The notes: generated from the sequence alone by a model not told the origin. A DNA stretch of 64,000 bases from Carettochelys insculpta (GCF_033958435.1 NC_134167.1:3368001-3432000), one strand, 5' to 3'; shown: positions 13,083-26,121, counted from the stretch's first letter. A program made the numbers and translations.

Positions 13083-13192
13083 TTGTGAATATGAAGGGCC
13101 GAGGCGACCTAGGTGAGATTTGAACCTGTGGCTCCAGAGAGTCTAGATGAAGAAAACACAGGATTTAGACTACTAAATCATCCCTCCTGATA
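13083..13192 (-). mobile_element. tRNA-derived SINE-like fragment
   Basis: On the minus strand the stretch has GGTTCAAATCTCACC, a good RNA polymerase III B box, and upstream GATTTAGTAGTCTAAATCC resembling a decayed A-box and anticodon region. It lacks a clean cloverleaf, so it is a SINE head or old tRNA pseudogene rather than a working tRNA. The family is not identified. Confidence 0.45.
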
Positions 13193-13487
13193 CTGAGAAT
13201 GAATTGAAGATTGGAGAAGAATGAACAAGGGGCAGGCTATCAAAGATAAGAGAACCAATGTGTGTACCTAATGTCTGCAAGCAGAGACCATGACTGCTGA
13301 TACAAATCTGGTATTTGCTTGTCTCCAAAGTAAGTTGTGTGCAACTCAATGTGCATTCAGTCATGTGTGTTGTGTTTGCAGTTTCTTTCTCCCATCTTTA
13401 AAAACTGGACTTCGAGCATGTATTCTCTACTACTAACCTACATCCTGATCCAAAGTAGGTGCCATTGATCAGTTCTGGGCCCTATGC

Positions 13488-14200
13488 CAGTGGTGGGCAA
13501 GCTGCAGCCTGAGGGCAGTGTGCAGCCCAGCGTGGTTCTGTGTGGGGACCCGGAGACATCAGGAGATAGTGCTGTACTGGAAGTGTGCCAGTCTGTGGGT
13601 CTGCCCCACGAACGCACATCAACTAATAAATTATTCTGTTAGTCTTTCAAGTGCTACAGGCCTGCTGGTTTGTTTTGTTCGGCTACAGACGAAAGCGGCT
13701 CCCTCTCTGTTACTGTTTGCATTGGAGAAGAGTCAGCGAAGAGCCTTGAGGATGGTTGGAAGGATTAGAAAACATACCATAGAGTGACACGCTCAAGGAG
13801 CCCAGTCTATTTAGTTTAACTAGGGGTCCCATAGGCCACATCTGGCCCACTGGACCCTTTCCATTTCCCATGCTCCCACCCTGGGACCTCCTCTTCTATC
13901 CTCCATCCCTCAAAGCCTAAGCTCCCTGCACCACCACCCCAGTACTTCAAGCCTCAAAGCTGCAGCTCCAACCAGTGGGCTCCTCCCCCAGTGCTCCATG
14001 CAGTGAACTCCTGGGGGGTGGTGAGGAGCAGGGAGGGGTCAGATAGCAGGCAAGTGGTTCCTGAGAAAGCGGGAGGAGATCTGATATAAGGTGGGAGGAT
14101 CAGGGACCCATTCAGGGGGGCTGGGTCTCTACACCGCCCTCCATACAACTTCTGAACCCTGATGTGTCCTTCAGACCGAAAGGTTTGGCCACCCCTTAGT
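13488..14200. mobile_element. Probable hAT-like relic holding a nested repeat
   Basis: CAGTGGTGGGCAAGCTGCAG at the left and GGTTTGGCCACCCCTTAG at the right look like degenerate inverted hAT ends. A GTTAGTC-family copy (13597-13712) lies inside. The interior segment GGCCACATCTGGCCCACTGG is also typical of such elements. Limits and target duplication are not certain. Confidence 0.4.
13597..13712 (-). repeat. GTTAGTC-family copy
   Basis: CTGCCCCACGAACGCACATC, then TTCTGTTAGTCTTTCAAGTG and GGCTACAGACGAAAGCGGCT, CCCTCTCTG form an antisense copy inside a probable hAT relic. Confidence 0.75.
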
Positions 14201-14648
14201 GTAACAAAGCGAAGATTATGGGGTGACTTGGTCATGTGTAAGTACTTACATGGGAAGCAAGAGTCAGTAAACAATCTTGTTTTAATTCAGCAGATCAAGA
14301 TCCAGGGGCTGGAAGTCAAAGCTAGACCAACTCAGACGGAAATCAGGCCTATGTTGTTAACCGTGAAGGTAATTAACCTGGAACCATTTGCCCAGTTCTG
14401 TAGTGGATTCTCTGTCTACTCCAGTAAGACAGTTATGACGTGCTGTGGACAGTCTTCAGGTGGGGGTAGATTAAAATACAGGCAGTTCCATTTTAAAACA
14501 GCCCCGCAGTTCACTTTAATGTGGCTTGAATGTCCATGATCTAACCACTTCTGAAGCAGCAGCTGGCCTGGATGGGATACAAGAACCCAAAGGATGCTGA
14601 TCCTTGTGCTCCAGGACATGAGCTGACTGTTAAGTGACAGGACTAAGG

Positions 14649-15260
14649 CAGGGGTTCCCAAGCATTTTCTGTCTGATCCCCCCACATGCTATCAGCCTGC
14701 CAATGGGAGGTGGGGGCAAAGGAGACAACTGCCCTGCAGCTTGGTGATTCAAATGGGCCCAAGGCTCCTGGCTGCCTGTACTGCAGCAGTGCCCAGAACC
14801 CTTTAAATCCCCGCTGCAGCCATGCATAGTGCACTCTGGGGGGATACTGCAGTCCAGGCCACATGGAGAGCTGGCTGCCTTGGCCCTGCTCAAGGCCATG
14901 CCCATTGTGGGAGTGCAGGGCCATCCTCCCTCCCACTGCACAGGGCCTGGTGATGCTGTTGACTCCCTGAATGCTATAAAAACTACCCCATGGCCCCTGG
15001 GAGCCACCACAGCTCTTTTCCTATATTTTAAAAGCCAGGACCAATATTGGAGGGCAGTGAGTAAGGCAATGGCCTGTGGCTCTTCCAGCTGAGTTGCTCA
15101 GGGTTCTGCCTCTCCCTGGGTGCTAGGGCTCTTTACAGTGGGGCTTTGGCTCTCTGCTCTGTGCTCCTGGACATGTGTAATGCTGGTCTGCCTCAGCAGA
15201 CCTCCTGAAGCATGCTTCTGGTCCCCCGATGGACCCCGGAGCCCTGGTGGAGAACTGCTG
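14649..15260. mobile_element. hAT-like non-autonomous transposon, 612 bp
   Basis: Left end CAGGGGTTCCCAAGCATTTT; right end GGTGGAGAACTGCTG, imperfect inverted repeats with CAG/CTG tips as in hAT elements. The flanks are GACTAAGG (14641-14648) and GGCTAAGA (15261-15268), an 8-bp target duplication with two transitions. No transposase. Confidence 0.78.
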
Positions 15261-16883
15261 GGCTAAGAGAGAAACTTGCCCTGTGGACAGGTTAATCTGT
15301 GACCATCCATTAGGTGGCACTTTACCCCTTTCTCAGGAGCAGCAGGCATTGATTGCTTTGGGGGAAAGGCTGTAGGTTAGGATGGACTGTAGGGTTGAAA
15401 AAAACATCATTCCCACAAGTTTTGCTGGACTTTGGTGGGGTCTCCATAAGTAGCTGTCTCTCACTCTAAGATAACTGTTCTGATGCGCACACATTCTGCA
15501 CAGCATGGCTTTCCTGCAATTGGCTGCACTTTGCAAGAGAGGCATTTCCCTGCTTGTGAGTTACCTCTGTTCTGGGCTTTATCCAGGTACAAAAATGAAA
15601 GGGCAAATGCCCCACAAGTTACTGAGTTCAGGATTTTGCCCTTAGGTGTAGCCCTGTGCTGTATCTGAGCTCTTCTAGATGGAGGGCAATGACTGCGGTC
15701 AGCAGCACGCTTATGGGGCATTGGCCTCCAGTAGCCTCACCTGACCGCTTCCTACCTGGGCATGCTGCAAGTATCCTGCTGTAGACACTTCTGTTTCTCC
15801 ATGTCCTTGTCCAGCAGGCACTTGCACATTCCATTCTCTCCAATTTAGCTTCACCTTCCTGACAGCTTGGCAAAGATATGTCATTTGGAGCCTGTGTTTT
15901 TGATGCAGTTTTGCTTGGCGGGTCCTGGCTGAGCTGATCCCCCACATTGAGCCTTAGACCACGAGGTGGCACTGTAATTACTAGTGCCTCTGAAATGCCT
16001 GGTGATAGCATCTCCATTTTTAAAATTATTTCTTAACCCCCGGCCCACAGCACTGAAGGGAAGAAAATGATTGTAAATGGGCAGTACCAAGGGTCTAACA
16101 AAAAGCCTGCCAGAGTTTTGCTGACATGCGCTTGATTCGTGCTACTCCACTTACCTCCTTTAAACTCTTCATAGCCTTCACCTATGTGTCAGGCTGCATG
16201 TTTAACACTTGTACGTCAGCATTATGAGTTTTGGCTCTTTGCAAGCATCATTCTGATTTGCACAAAAAGGGATATGCTTTTCCTTGAAAATGTGAAGGGT
16301 TTTTTTTAATGAAGCACAAATTACGTATGATAGATGCTCCTTCCTGCAGCACATAACCCCACATTAGGCTGCAGGGCAGACAGTTCAGAACCGACTTTTG
16401 GAAAAGAGCACTTCCTGTGTCAGCCTTGGGTTTCATCAGAGGGCTCCCATCCAGATGCTAACCAGAACCATCTCTCCTTAGCTGAGATCTTATGTGATTA
16501 CAGCATGAGATGTCCAGAACAATTTTTGCTGCTGGGAAGGGGTAACATTTTGGCATAGTGACAGTAACAGAATTTACGATAAGTATTTAGACTGAGCAGC
16601 ATCTCGTTGAAAAGATACAGAAAAGAATGGGAGAGGAGTGGATGTGATCAAAGTACTGACCCCAAGGTGAAGACATAAGTCTTTTGCACTGAGAACAGCG
16701 TCTGCTTGGAGAGGTCTCCATCCACAAGTAGATGGCGCAGTTTCTGATGAATCTCTTTGTATTCTTCCTAAGTTTGTAGTAGTTTGGTGCAGTGACTGTC
16801 TGTCATTGATTGCTGGCCAGAATAGCTCATTCCTTAGAGCTCTGTTTTTTCTCACAACAGCTGAGCCAATTTTGCACTTAGCT

Positions 16884-18437
16884 CATAAGAACATAAGAAC
16901 GGCCATACTGGGTCAGACCAAAGGTCCATCCAGCCCAGTATCCCGTCTGCCGACGGTGGCCAATGCCAGGTGCCCCAGAGAAGGAGAACAGAAGACAATG
17001 ATCAAGTGATTTATCTCCTTCCATCCATCTTCTGCCCTTGTACTGAAGGCTAGGGCACCATACGTTACCCCTGGCTAATAGCCATTTATGGACCTAACCT
17101 GCAAAAATTTATCGAGCTCTTTTTTAAACCCTAATAGAGTCCTGGCCTTCACAGCCTCCTCCAGCAAGGAGTTCCACAGGTTGACTGTGCGCTGTGTGAA
17201 GAAAAATTTCTTTTTATTAGTTTTGAACCTACTACCCATCAATTTCATTTGGTGTTCCCTAGTTCTTGTATTATGGGAAAAGGTAAATAATTTTTCTATG
17301 TTCACTTTCTCCACACCATTCATGATTTTATATACCTCTATCATATCGCCCCTCAATCGCCTCTTTTCCAGACTGAAAAGTCCCAGTCTCTCTAGCCTCT
17401 CCCCATATGGGACCCGTTCCAAACCCCTAAACATCTTAGTCGCCCTTTTCTGAACCTTTTCTAACGCCAATATATCTTTTTTGAGGTGAGGAGACCACAT
17501 CTGCACACAGTACTCAAGATGTGGGCGTACCATAGTTTTATATAGGGGAAGTATGATATCTTTTGTCTTATTATCTATCCCTTTTTTAATAATTCCTAAC
17601 ATCCTATTTGCTTTACCGACTGCCGCTGCACACTGCGTGGATGTCTTCAGAGAACTATCCACTATAACTCCAAGATCCCTTTCCTGATCTGTCGTAGCTA
17701 AATTTGACCCCATCATGTTGTACGTGTAATTTGGGTTATTTTTTCCAATGTGCATTACCTTACACTTACCCACATTAAATTTCATTTGCCATTTTGCTGC
17801 CCAATCACTCAGTTTGCTGAGATCTTTTTGTAGTTCTTCACAATCCCTTTTGGTTTTGACTGTCCTGAACAACTTGGTGTCATCTGCAAACTTTGCCACC
17901 TCACTGCTTACCTCATTTTCTAGATCATTGATGAACAAGTTGAACAGGATCGGTCCCAGGACTGACCCCTGGGGAACACCACTAGTTACCCTCCTCCATT
18001 GTGAAAATTTACCATTTATTCCAACCCTTTGTTTTCTGTCTTTTAACCAATTCCCGATCCATGAAAGGATCTTTCCTCCTATCCCATGACCGCCTAATTT
18101 ACATAAAAGCCTTTGGTGTGGGACCGTGTCAAAGGCTTTCTGGAAATCTAGGTATATTATGTCCACTGGGTGCCCCTTGTCTGCATGTTTATTAACCCCT
18201 TCAAAGAATTCTAATAGATTAGTTAGACACGACTTCCCTCTGCAGAAACCATGCTGACTTTTGCCCAACAATTCGTGCTCTTCTACGTGCCTTGCAATTT
18301 TATTCTTTACTATTGTTTCTACTAATTTGCCTGGTACTGATGTTAGATTTATCGGTCTATAATTTCCAGGGTCTCCTCTGGAGCCTTTTTGAAATATTGG
18401 CGTTACATTGGCCGTCTTCCAGTCATTGGGTACCGAA
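16884..18437 (-). mobile_element. CR1 LINE, 5'-truncated (copy 1)
   Basis: This minus-strand non-LTR retrotransposon ends at 16884 with the CR1 3' terminus; read on the element strand it finishes TTCTTATGTTCTTATG. It matches the copy at 27359 almost base for base until 18437, where similarity stops abruptly, as expected for 5' truncation during target-primed reverse transcription. The first 190 bp from the 3' end differ from copy 2 at only a few positions, so insertion looks recent. It lies antisense in inferred LOXL2 intron 1. Confidence 0.95.
17075..18437 (-). CDS. CR1 reverse transcriptase, C-terminal portion, uninterrupted
   Basis: The frame is open from the truncation point to a stop at 17075, about 453 residues, and lacks the endonuclease and N-terminal RT region. 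Visible motifs are [13 protein letters not shown] (RT motif A), [14 protein letters not shown] (motif B) and KFADDTK (the catalytic Asp pair). These are followed by the Trp-rich [14 protein letters not shown] C-terminal region found in CR1 and ending in RSINGY. The product would copy CR1 RNA at the target site. With no endonuclease or promoter this copy is not autonomous. The reading frame itself has no stops or frameshifts, which is consistent with youth. Confidence 0.9.
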
Positions 18438-20538
18438 CTCACAGAGTTCCTTAAACATTGACATGAGCAATAAACCCCATTGAGTTAAAAAGCATTATAA
18501 AATACTTTGTCCAGCCATATGAGACTACATGGCTTCCTGGCCCAAGTTATAACCAAGTTACTACCATTTGAGGGCTGTTCTGGTACCTGGCATGTGAGGT
18601 GAGTTGGTGCTGATAACTCAAGTGGATCCATGTCATAAAACTACCCCTACATAATTGACAGTAGTATTGTTTGCTCTGTTGCCTTAGCACCCCAGAGCCA
18701 AAGGCCTAGATCTGGACAAACACAGGACAAAATGAAGGTTCCCTATCTAAATAGTTGCCTCTCTCATTGCATGTTTTACTAGAGAAGCCAAGGATTCTAT
18801 GGGTTGCAGAGACCAAACCCAGCTGTTGCTCCCCCTTGAGAGTTGGAGGCATGTTGCCCTATCGGTATGGGGGAAGCTTGCCTTAGGTCATTCATGCTAT
18901 ATCTCTTCTGTAGACAAGAAATCAGTATTGAGGGGCATAACAGAGCTAGGCTGACACAGTTGGGCTTTGAGGAGGCAGCAGTTTCCCTAGCAGGCTAAAA
19001 CTGCTTGGTGGAAATGAGCAATAGGTCACCCCTGCTTCTGATTGTTCTAATGAAAATTCTGATGCTCACACTAGTATGGGAGACATAATCAGAGACTGAT
19101 GATGCTTTGCTGGTTGAGCTGCAAATGGATAGTCTAATCATCCTCCTTCTGGATGTGGGTCAGGAACTGACAACTACTTGAGTGACCAGATCCAGAGGCC
19201 CTTGGTGATAATCCCTGCATAAGGACAAGCCAGTGTAAATAAAGGGCATTTTAGAAATGAAGGGGCTGTGAACTGGCAAAAGGCAGGGAAACAGCAGAAA
19301 GCTGAGGCTGAGAGTTTGTTCTCATACAGCCCACGGGCTGAGGGCTGGAAATATCATCAGAGGGTTGGGTTACACATGTTAACTTTTCAAAATAAGAAAA
19401 TACATTTAGAAATGCACACAGAGCCAGGTAGGTCTCCCAGTACTTTGGGATCTAATCCAAAGCCTACTGAAGTACATAGACTCCCACAGACTTTAATGGA
19501 CTATCGGCTTAGTATCTTAGTTCTCAACTTCTAGCCCTTGTCTGAGGGTCACATTTTGCTAATCCTAAATGTGTCCATTTGGACTGAGGCATTAGTAACC
19601 TAGCACCCATTGACTTTCATTGGGATTTGGGTACTTAAACACACCTAGGTGTCTTTACAATGCCAATGTTAGGGCTGGTCAGAAAAGAGATTTCTTTTCC
19701 ACAGCCATACTGATTTCAACATTTTTGTTCCAGTTCAGGACATAATGGAGAAATTTTTCCCACGGAATGAAAATTCCAAAAGTTGTTTTAATGTGACACG
19801 TTCAAAGGACCTAACATAAAATGTGATGTTATAAAATGAAATGAAACACTTTTACGTTATCAACACATTATCAACCGAAAACATTTTTCACTTCCAACAG
19901 AAATGTAAGTGAAATCAACACATTCTCCCAAAAATGTTTTGATTTCAGTGAAACTGTATTGACAGAAAACTGTTCCAGTACATTTTTAAGAGCTCTACCC
20001 AATATTCTTCTTCTACAAAGGCTTTTACCAAAACCTATTCAAATGAGAACATCTGAATTTAACCCTCTCCAAAGATCAGGAATCTTTCTTTAGCCTGGCC
20101 CATTAGAAAGCGAGGCAGAGAGAGGATAGCAACGAAATTCACATTTTAACACTTCCCTTGATAAAATCTCATCTGTATTTGAATTCAGGGGCTGAAGCTG
20201 TTTGAAAATTAAATCTTTAGCGCTCCAGTTTTAAAAGAGAGCTGGCTAATCCCCAGGGCTTCAGACTTCACAGAGTAACTGATGATGCATATCCTGGAGA
20301 TAGATAGATATATGGTCTGTGAGCACATGCCTCAGGTTTGTCTGCCCTGGCTGTGAAAAAGGGTGAAACACAGCACAGACCTGGAGATACTAAGTGGGGA
20401 TGAAAATAACAGCAAAAGGGTTTAAAGTGAGATGAGATCTACACACACACAAACAAAAAACAGCCTTGGAAGATGAATGCTGCGGACTGACCAAAGCAGA
20501 TGATTATAAAGGATACTTTGCTGTAAGACCATGTTTTA

Positions 20539-20626
20539 CTACATGTTTGTATAGCATCCTGCACCATGGGACCTGAACCCACTGGGGTCTCTGGGCATTG
20601 TTGCAATAGGGATATTAAATAATAGT
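20539..20626 (+). mobile_element. MIR-type amniote SINE tail
   Basis: Matches the amniote pattern TTTGTATAGCATCCTGCACC, ATGGGACC, then CTGGGGTCTCTGGGCATT and ATATTAAATAATA. It is only the tail of the element. Confidence 0.55.
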
Positions 20627-23600
20627 ACACAGTAGAGTGACCCTGAATGGTCTGTTCTTTAGGGGCCTCCTGGAAACCTGCTCACATTCCCTGTTCACCT
20701 CCTTGGCTGCAAATCATTTCAGCACAGCGCTCAAGGAATGCCACAGCTCTCAGATTACAGCAAAAGCCCATGATATCACCCATCAGCCTAGCTGGTGTGA
20801 CTGAGCTTGGAGTGGGTGGACCCTGGGAGGGGTTTGCCTGGATAACTCCAGTGAAATTTGCCAGGAAGAAGCAGCTCCAGGATTTCTGCACCACATTTCT
20901 CTGGCTGCAGGGTATTTTTTAAAGCTGAGAGGACCCCTTCAAACTGCATTCAGCTCAGAAGAGGAACATCTATGCAAAGAGAACAGAAGGAACAGAGGTC
21001 ACCCCCCACTAAAGCATCTCTAGGTAAGTGCAGTCCTGCTTCACGGCAATCCGAAGAGAGGCATTATTATCACAAAGTAATGTCAGCCTGATTCGTGTGG
21101 GCAACTTTTTTATTGTGTTTTGACAGCCAGCTTAAACCAACCACCTCGCCTGCTTCAAGGCTGAAAGTTGACTGTGCTCTTCGCTGCTCTTTGAACATCT
21201 TTTATTTCTCTCTTCAGTTGGTTTTTTCAGCATCTACATCTAGAAAGGAGGGTGAGATGGGTAGAGAGAATTATTTTTTGCTACAGATCTTTCTCTGCTG
21301 CTTGGCAGAGCTGGTTGGTGGTTAAGTAAAACATTTCTCTCCTGTTTGCTTACAGGAATGAGTTGGGACTGGACTAATGAAGTGGAAATAACCTCTTGCT
21401 AAATGCCTGCTGGTTAAGACAGCATAGATGCTGGCATAAGGTTAACCTGTGCCTGATTGAGTCTAGAGCCCCTGCAATCAACTCTGTGTAAATGTCACAG
21501 GTCTGAGATTTCAGAAGCTGTTTTAATTCTCTTGCTTGAATAAATGGTTCTCAAAAGGAAACTTGGAAAAGCAGATGTTCCTTGTTCAGGGAGGTTGTGA
21601 AATACAAACAGATCTATTTTCATCAGGGGAAATGTTCTTTCTGTTGTAGTGCTATGCTTCTGTTGAAATGGAGCCAATGTGCTCTTTCCTGAAGTGTTAT
21701 CTATGCACCAAACCATTCTTTCTTCAGGGCTGCTTTAGTCCATTTTATGTCGAAGCTCTTACAGCAGTGTCCCTGTAGGTTTCAGGAATCTCAAGAGGGC
21801 ATCACAGAACATTGCCTAGAGTTGGCACCAACTGCACAGTTGAATAAAAGCTAACAAAGTTTCAGCGTGGAAACTTATGATGAGCTCTTTCTGGAATGCG
21901 TCTGCTCTCACATGGAACCAGTGCTGAAGGTGTTAGAGAAGCAAACTGCTCTTCTTGCAGGTGCTACATAGCTGAAAATAGCAGGTGCTCCAGTCTATCC
22001 CACTGGAGGGGAATCTGAAATCCGGTAGTTGGGAGATGACCTTAAAGCAAAACTTGCACTGAAATATTTGGGAGTTTAGGGAGAAAAACACAGTTGGAAA
22101 TCATTTCCTAAAGACAGTGTTGTGCTGTTTTCAAACATCTGCTTGATAGGCACCGAAAATAATTTGCTTTAGGGTTTCCACTCATCAGTTTAATTGCACC
22201 CACAGTATACCACCCACGTAGTGTCTCCTTGGTTGGCAGCTACCGTGCGGTTACAAATCAGACAATGCAAATATTGGCATGAGATACTGACAGAGCAGCA
22301 AATCTAAGAAGAAACCACATCTTTTTGCATAGAAGTCTTGATTCATTGTTAAACAGCTCATCTGGGCTCGCTCAGTGTTATGTGAACTTAGAAAACATCC
22401 AAGAGAAAGGGGCTTTGTGGTTTTACCATTAGTGATAACGTGTGAGCCAGTCCCGTGGCGAGTAGTGAGTAACAAGATGATTCTTTTTAAGATCACCTAA
22501 TATGGAGTGAGGCAGCGTTGAACCTCTCCATCACTGCGTGAGTACGTCTGAATGAGGTCTGTAGCCCTGTGTGGTCTTGGTCAGATTTGACAAGCTAAGT
22601 GGAGGCTGTCCAGGTTCATACTACCAAGGATATAGAGCTTTTGCAGAAAGTAGTCTTCATTAGTCTGTGCCATTCGGCTCCCATATTGAAAAATGGTCAG
22701 TGTTCGTTGCTGGAGGGTTCTGTCTGTCTTCTGCGCGATGAAATAAAACTGAACACTTGTGGTCATCCAAGTTGCCTGGCAGTTGTTTGCAAGTTGTTAA
22801 CCTCCAGGTTTCCCATCTGAATTTCATTCCTCGCCTATGTTCTTCTTTCAGTTTCGTATTTAAACTATTGTTAGTTCTGATCCTAAACTTCTTTGCACGG
22901 TGTCGCTGTACACTGTTAAACAGCTGCCACATTCCACCCTCGAAATGGCTGTGCTTCGTTAGTGGGCAGCATGATTGCACAGTTCATCCACAGTTTTCTT
23001 TCTGAAGCACTTCAGGATGAAAGGTGCCACTGTGCTAAGTGTGAAATGCTCTAGGAATGGGGCGTGTGCCTCGATACAGAGTATGTTATGAGTGTGTGTA
23101 AATATACATAGTAGGTGAATTTGAAGCCCAGAATTAGCCCTTGAAGTCAACAGCCTTCCACCAATGATCAGTTTGATCCAGTGTTTGCAGACTGTATGTT
23201 TACATCTTCCAATAATCAGTGGCAACACCATATGGAAAGTAATGATTAAAAATCACCTTCATTGTCAGGACAAACATTCTTTCTGCTTAGCTGTAAAGGA
23301 GGCTATAAGGGGAGCTAGAACTGAGTGCAACCCAGGAAGAAAAAGCAGAGAGCTTTAAAATAAAGGAAGGCTCGCATACTTGTTATCTTTCCTCCCTTCC
23401 ATCCAGCCCTGCGGGCCAGGCATATTATTGGAAACAAAATCTTCAGGGAGAATTAGGAAATTCAAAAATAATTGGTGAAGCTAAGAGCCACAATGCTACT
23501 GTCAAAATCAACCTCAGCAGCTCTGGGTCCCAGCAATGCTACTGTTCCCAGGCAATTTCTTAATGAGTTGTGGTACCCTGTGCTTCTCACCCCTCCTAGC

Positions 23601-24129
23601 CCCTTCTTCAGGCTCTTCCGTTAGGTGATATTGATGACACGTAGTCATGGCTATCGCAGTGCATCTGAAGGGTTTGCTGGAATCAGGGGCCTGTACAATT
23701 TCACTGGGCGGTGGTCACGGCTGCGTGGGGCGGCTACATTTTTGCTTTTTTAAAAGGTGATCTGCATTTTTGGCCACCAGAGCTGCTCTTTTCAGGTCTT
23801 GAATATAAAGCGAGTGAGAGAGGCTTCCGGGCATCTGTCTTTTTGGTTGTGAAAAGTTGTCTGTTGCAAATACGTTTATCCCACCAGCTTCTCTCTTCTG
23901 GCAGACAAATGAAATGTGCTCTGTCTGGTTTCCCTGGGTTTCCACTTGTTGTAGGTGGTTTGTTTAGTCAGGGCTGCTTTTATTTTAAAGTTACTTAAAA
24001 CAGGAGTCTGGAGCTGAGACCAGAAAGCTCATTGTACTTATTTGATGTTCCTCTCTTCTTAGCCAAGCTGGATCCTGAGACTAGTGAAGTCAGGTAGCAC
24101 GCGTGCCAGAGAACAGCATGATCTCTTTT

Positions 24130-24511
24130 CGGAGGTAGCCATGTTAGTCTGTTCCAGAAAAAACAACCAGTCCGCTGGCCTGGGGAGCTGACAGCATCTG
24201 AGAGCCCTTGGGCAAGGTGTGTGTGTGTGTTGGGGGGGAGCTCTGCTTCCCTTTTCCAGATGCGCTCAGGGCAGCCAGCCCCTCCCACCCAACCCTTAGT
24301 GTTGCCCACACAGGTGGCAAAACAAAGGCCCTGGGGCTCCAGCTGCTGCTGCTGCTGCTGCTGCTACTGCTACAGAAGCAATAGCCGCCAGAGCCCCAGG
24401 GCAATGCCCCTGGAGTCCCCCACCCCATCACGTACTTTCCAATGCCACCTTAAAGACTACACAGTATTACCCTAGGCAGAAGCTTTTGTGAGTTGCAACT
24501 GCATGACCTGT
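24130..24511 (+). repeat. GTTAGTC-family copy interrupted by about 260 bp
   Basis: The left part at 24130-24180 (GGAGGTAGCCATGTTAGTCT to CAGTCCGCTGG) and the right part at about 24444-24511 (GCCACCTTAAAGACTACACA to GCAGAAGCTTTTGTGAG) are consecutive in other copies. Between them lies a GC-rich segment with TGGGGCTCCAGCTGCTGCTG. Confidence 0.65.
24338..24374. repeat. CTG/GCT microsatellite
   Basis: About ten CTG units, two of them changed to CTA, within the GC-rich segment that interrupts a repeat copy. Confidence 0.85.
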
Positions 24512-24719
24512 TACTTTATCCCTGCAAGCCCTGCCGAAGTGCACAAGGCTCTGCAGGCTCTTCGCAATGAATGGGCGGTGCACTCATCCGCCCCTCATAG
24601 GAGTACTTTACTTAGGAGTACTCGCTAAAATGAGGGACGCACATAAGTATTCATGCTCACAAGGTGAGTGAACTTCCCCGGTAATATGAGTTTTAACCGC
24701 CTTCACCCACCTGCTACCA

Positions 24720-25785
24720 GGTTTTAAGCCCCTGTCCTGCCCCAGGGACCCAAGCTGCTGCTAGGTACAGTAATCCGCACCCCGCCCCAGACGCATGCAC
24801 TCAACAAGCACATATCACGAGTTTAGGTGAGGGGTGTGCGAAGAGAGTGCCGTGGGAGGGGGGAAGAGACCCGTAGCCCCACAGCAGGCTCTGCCCCAGC
24901 TGGGGGGTCCCTGGCCAGGGGGCGGGGAGACCCACTGCCCCGCAGCTGGCTCTACTCCAGCTGTGTGGGGTCCCTGACCAGGGGACAGGGAGACCCACAG
25001 CCCTGTGGCTGGAAGCTGGCTGTCTGACAGCCCTGTGTTTGGGGGAAGAGCGGCAGAAGTCTCTTCGCTAATCTTAGCCGTGAGCTGGTCAGTTTCCTGG
25101 CCCTGCAAGTCATGGGGAAACTGGAAGCAGACTGCTCCTGGTTCCCAGCTCCTGCCACTCTGGGAGCCAGAAAACTGACCTGCCTTGGGGGTTCCTGGCT
25201 CCCTTCCCCTGGCAGGAAAATATGAGTTATTCATGTGTGGCAGGAACAACCTCTATGTAACTCAAGGGTTTACTGTATTAGTCCCCATAGACCTCAACCT
25301 CAGCCAGGTTTTAACCCCACCCCCATGGTCGCAAACGGCCTCCAGCATTACAGCCCCCCCAGCAGCCCCAAATGTCCCCCAGCCTTAGACCCCCACTGCA
25401 TCCCTAATGCTCCCAGCCTTAGATCCCACCCCCCTCCACATCCCGAACAACCTTAGATGCTCCATCTCCTTCCGCAGCCTCTTCACCAAGGCTACGAGGC
25501 TGGGCAGCTCCCCCAGCCCTCCTGCTCCCAGGGAACAGTCTTTAAAACTAATTCACTCAAGTGTTAAGCTTTCAGCACCCAGGCATAAGGTAATTGCAAT
25601 CTTTAGTGCTAGAGAGAACTGCCCTCTCCAGCTGCTATCTCTATTGATAGATATGTGCCTGAGGCAGCAGTGTTAAGAAACCGCAAATGGCTTCTTTAAC
25701 AGCCATGGGCAGCTCGCAATTCTCCAACGGGCGACCCTTAACAAATTTAACGGCGACCCGTAGGTTGGGAATTCCTGCTCTGCGC
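24720..25785. repeat. GC-rich repeat related to window start
   Basis: Shares AGGTTTTAACCCC-like C-rich sequence, then CCGCAAATGGCTTCTTTAAC and the terminus CGACCCGTAGGTTGGGAATT, CCTGCTCTG with the repeat at 1-462. Near-repeated segments (CAGGGGGCGGGGAGACCCAC and CAGGGGACAGGGAGACCCAC) form imperfect tandem units at 24840-25025. The left boundary is not certain. Confidence 0.5.
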
Positions 25786-25864
25786 GCATAGACTACATCC
25801 TATATCTGGTGCCAAACTATTCAAACGTGTCAGAAAAGTACCTAAACTCAACTGATTTGAGGAG

Positions 25865-25984
25865 ATGGGTCTGTCCCACGAAAGCTCATCGCTGACTTAA
25901 TCGTTTTGTTAGTCCTTAAAGTGCTACATTTCTGCTGTTTTGTTTTGTTGGAGTACAGACTAACACGGCTCCCTCTCTGATACT
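25865..25984 (-). repeat. GTTAGTC-family copy
   Basis: GGGTCTGTCCCACGAAAGCT, then TTGTTAGTCCTTAAAGTGC and GAGTACAGACTAACACGGCT, CCCTCTCTGA; a full-length antisense copy. Confidence 0.82.
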
Positions 25985-26121
25985 ATTCAACTGGTTGATG
26001 TCAAGTTACGAGTACCTAGAATGACTTGGAGACTTTTACATGTATTTTAATAGGAATTTAGTTTCACTCTTCTGAGTTTTCACCTGTGAGCAGAAATTTG
26101 GGAACCAATTGTGCTCATATA

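Noticed and set aside
13083..13192. A possible tRNA gene
   Set aside because: There is a good B box but no acceptor stem or clean anticodon arm, so it is treated as a SINE-like fragment.
17088..18195. Several open frames of 64-121 codons on the strand opposite the CR1 RT, seen in all three copies
   Set aside because: They recur only because the CR1 sense sequence is conserved between copies; they have no independent start context or domain.
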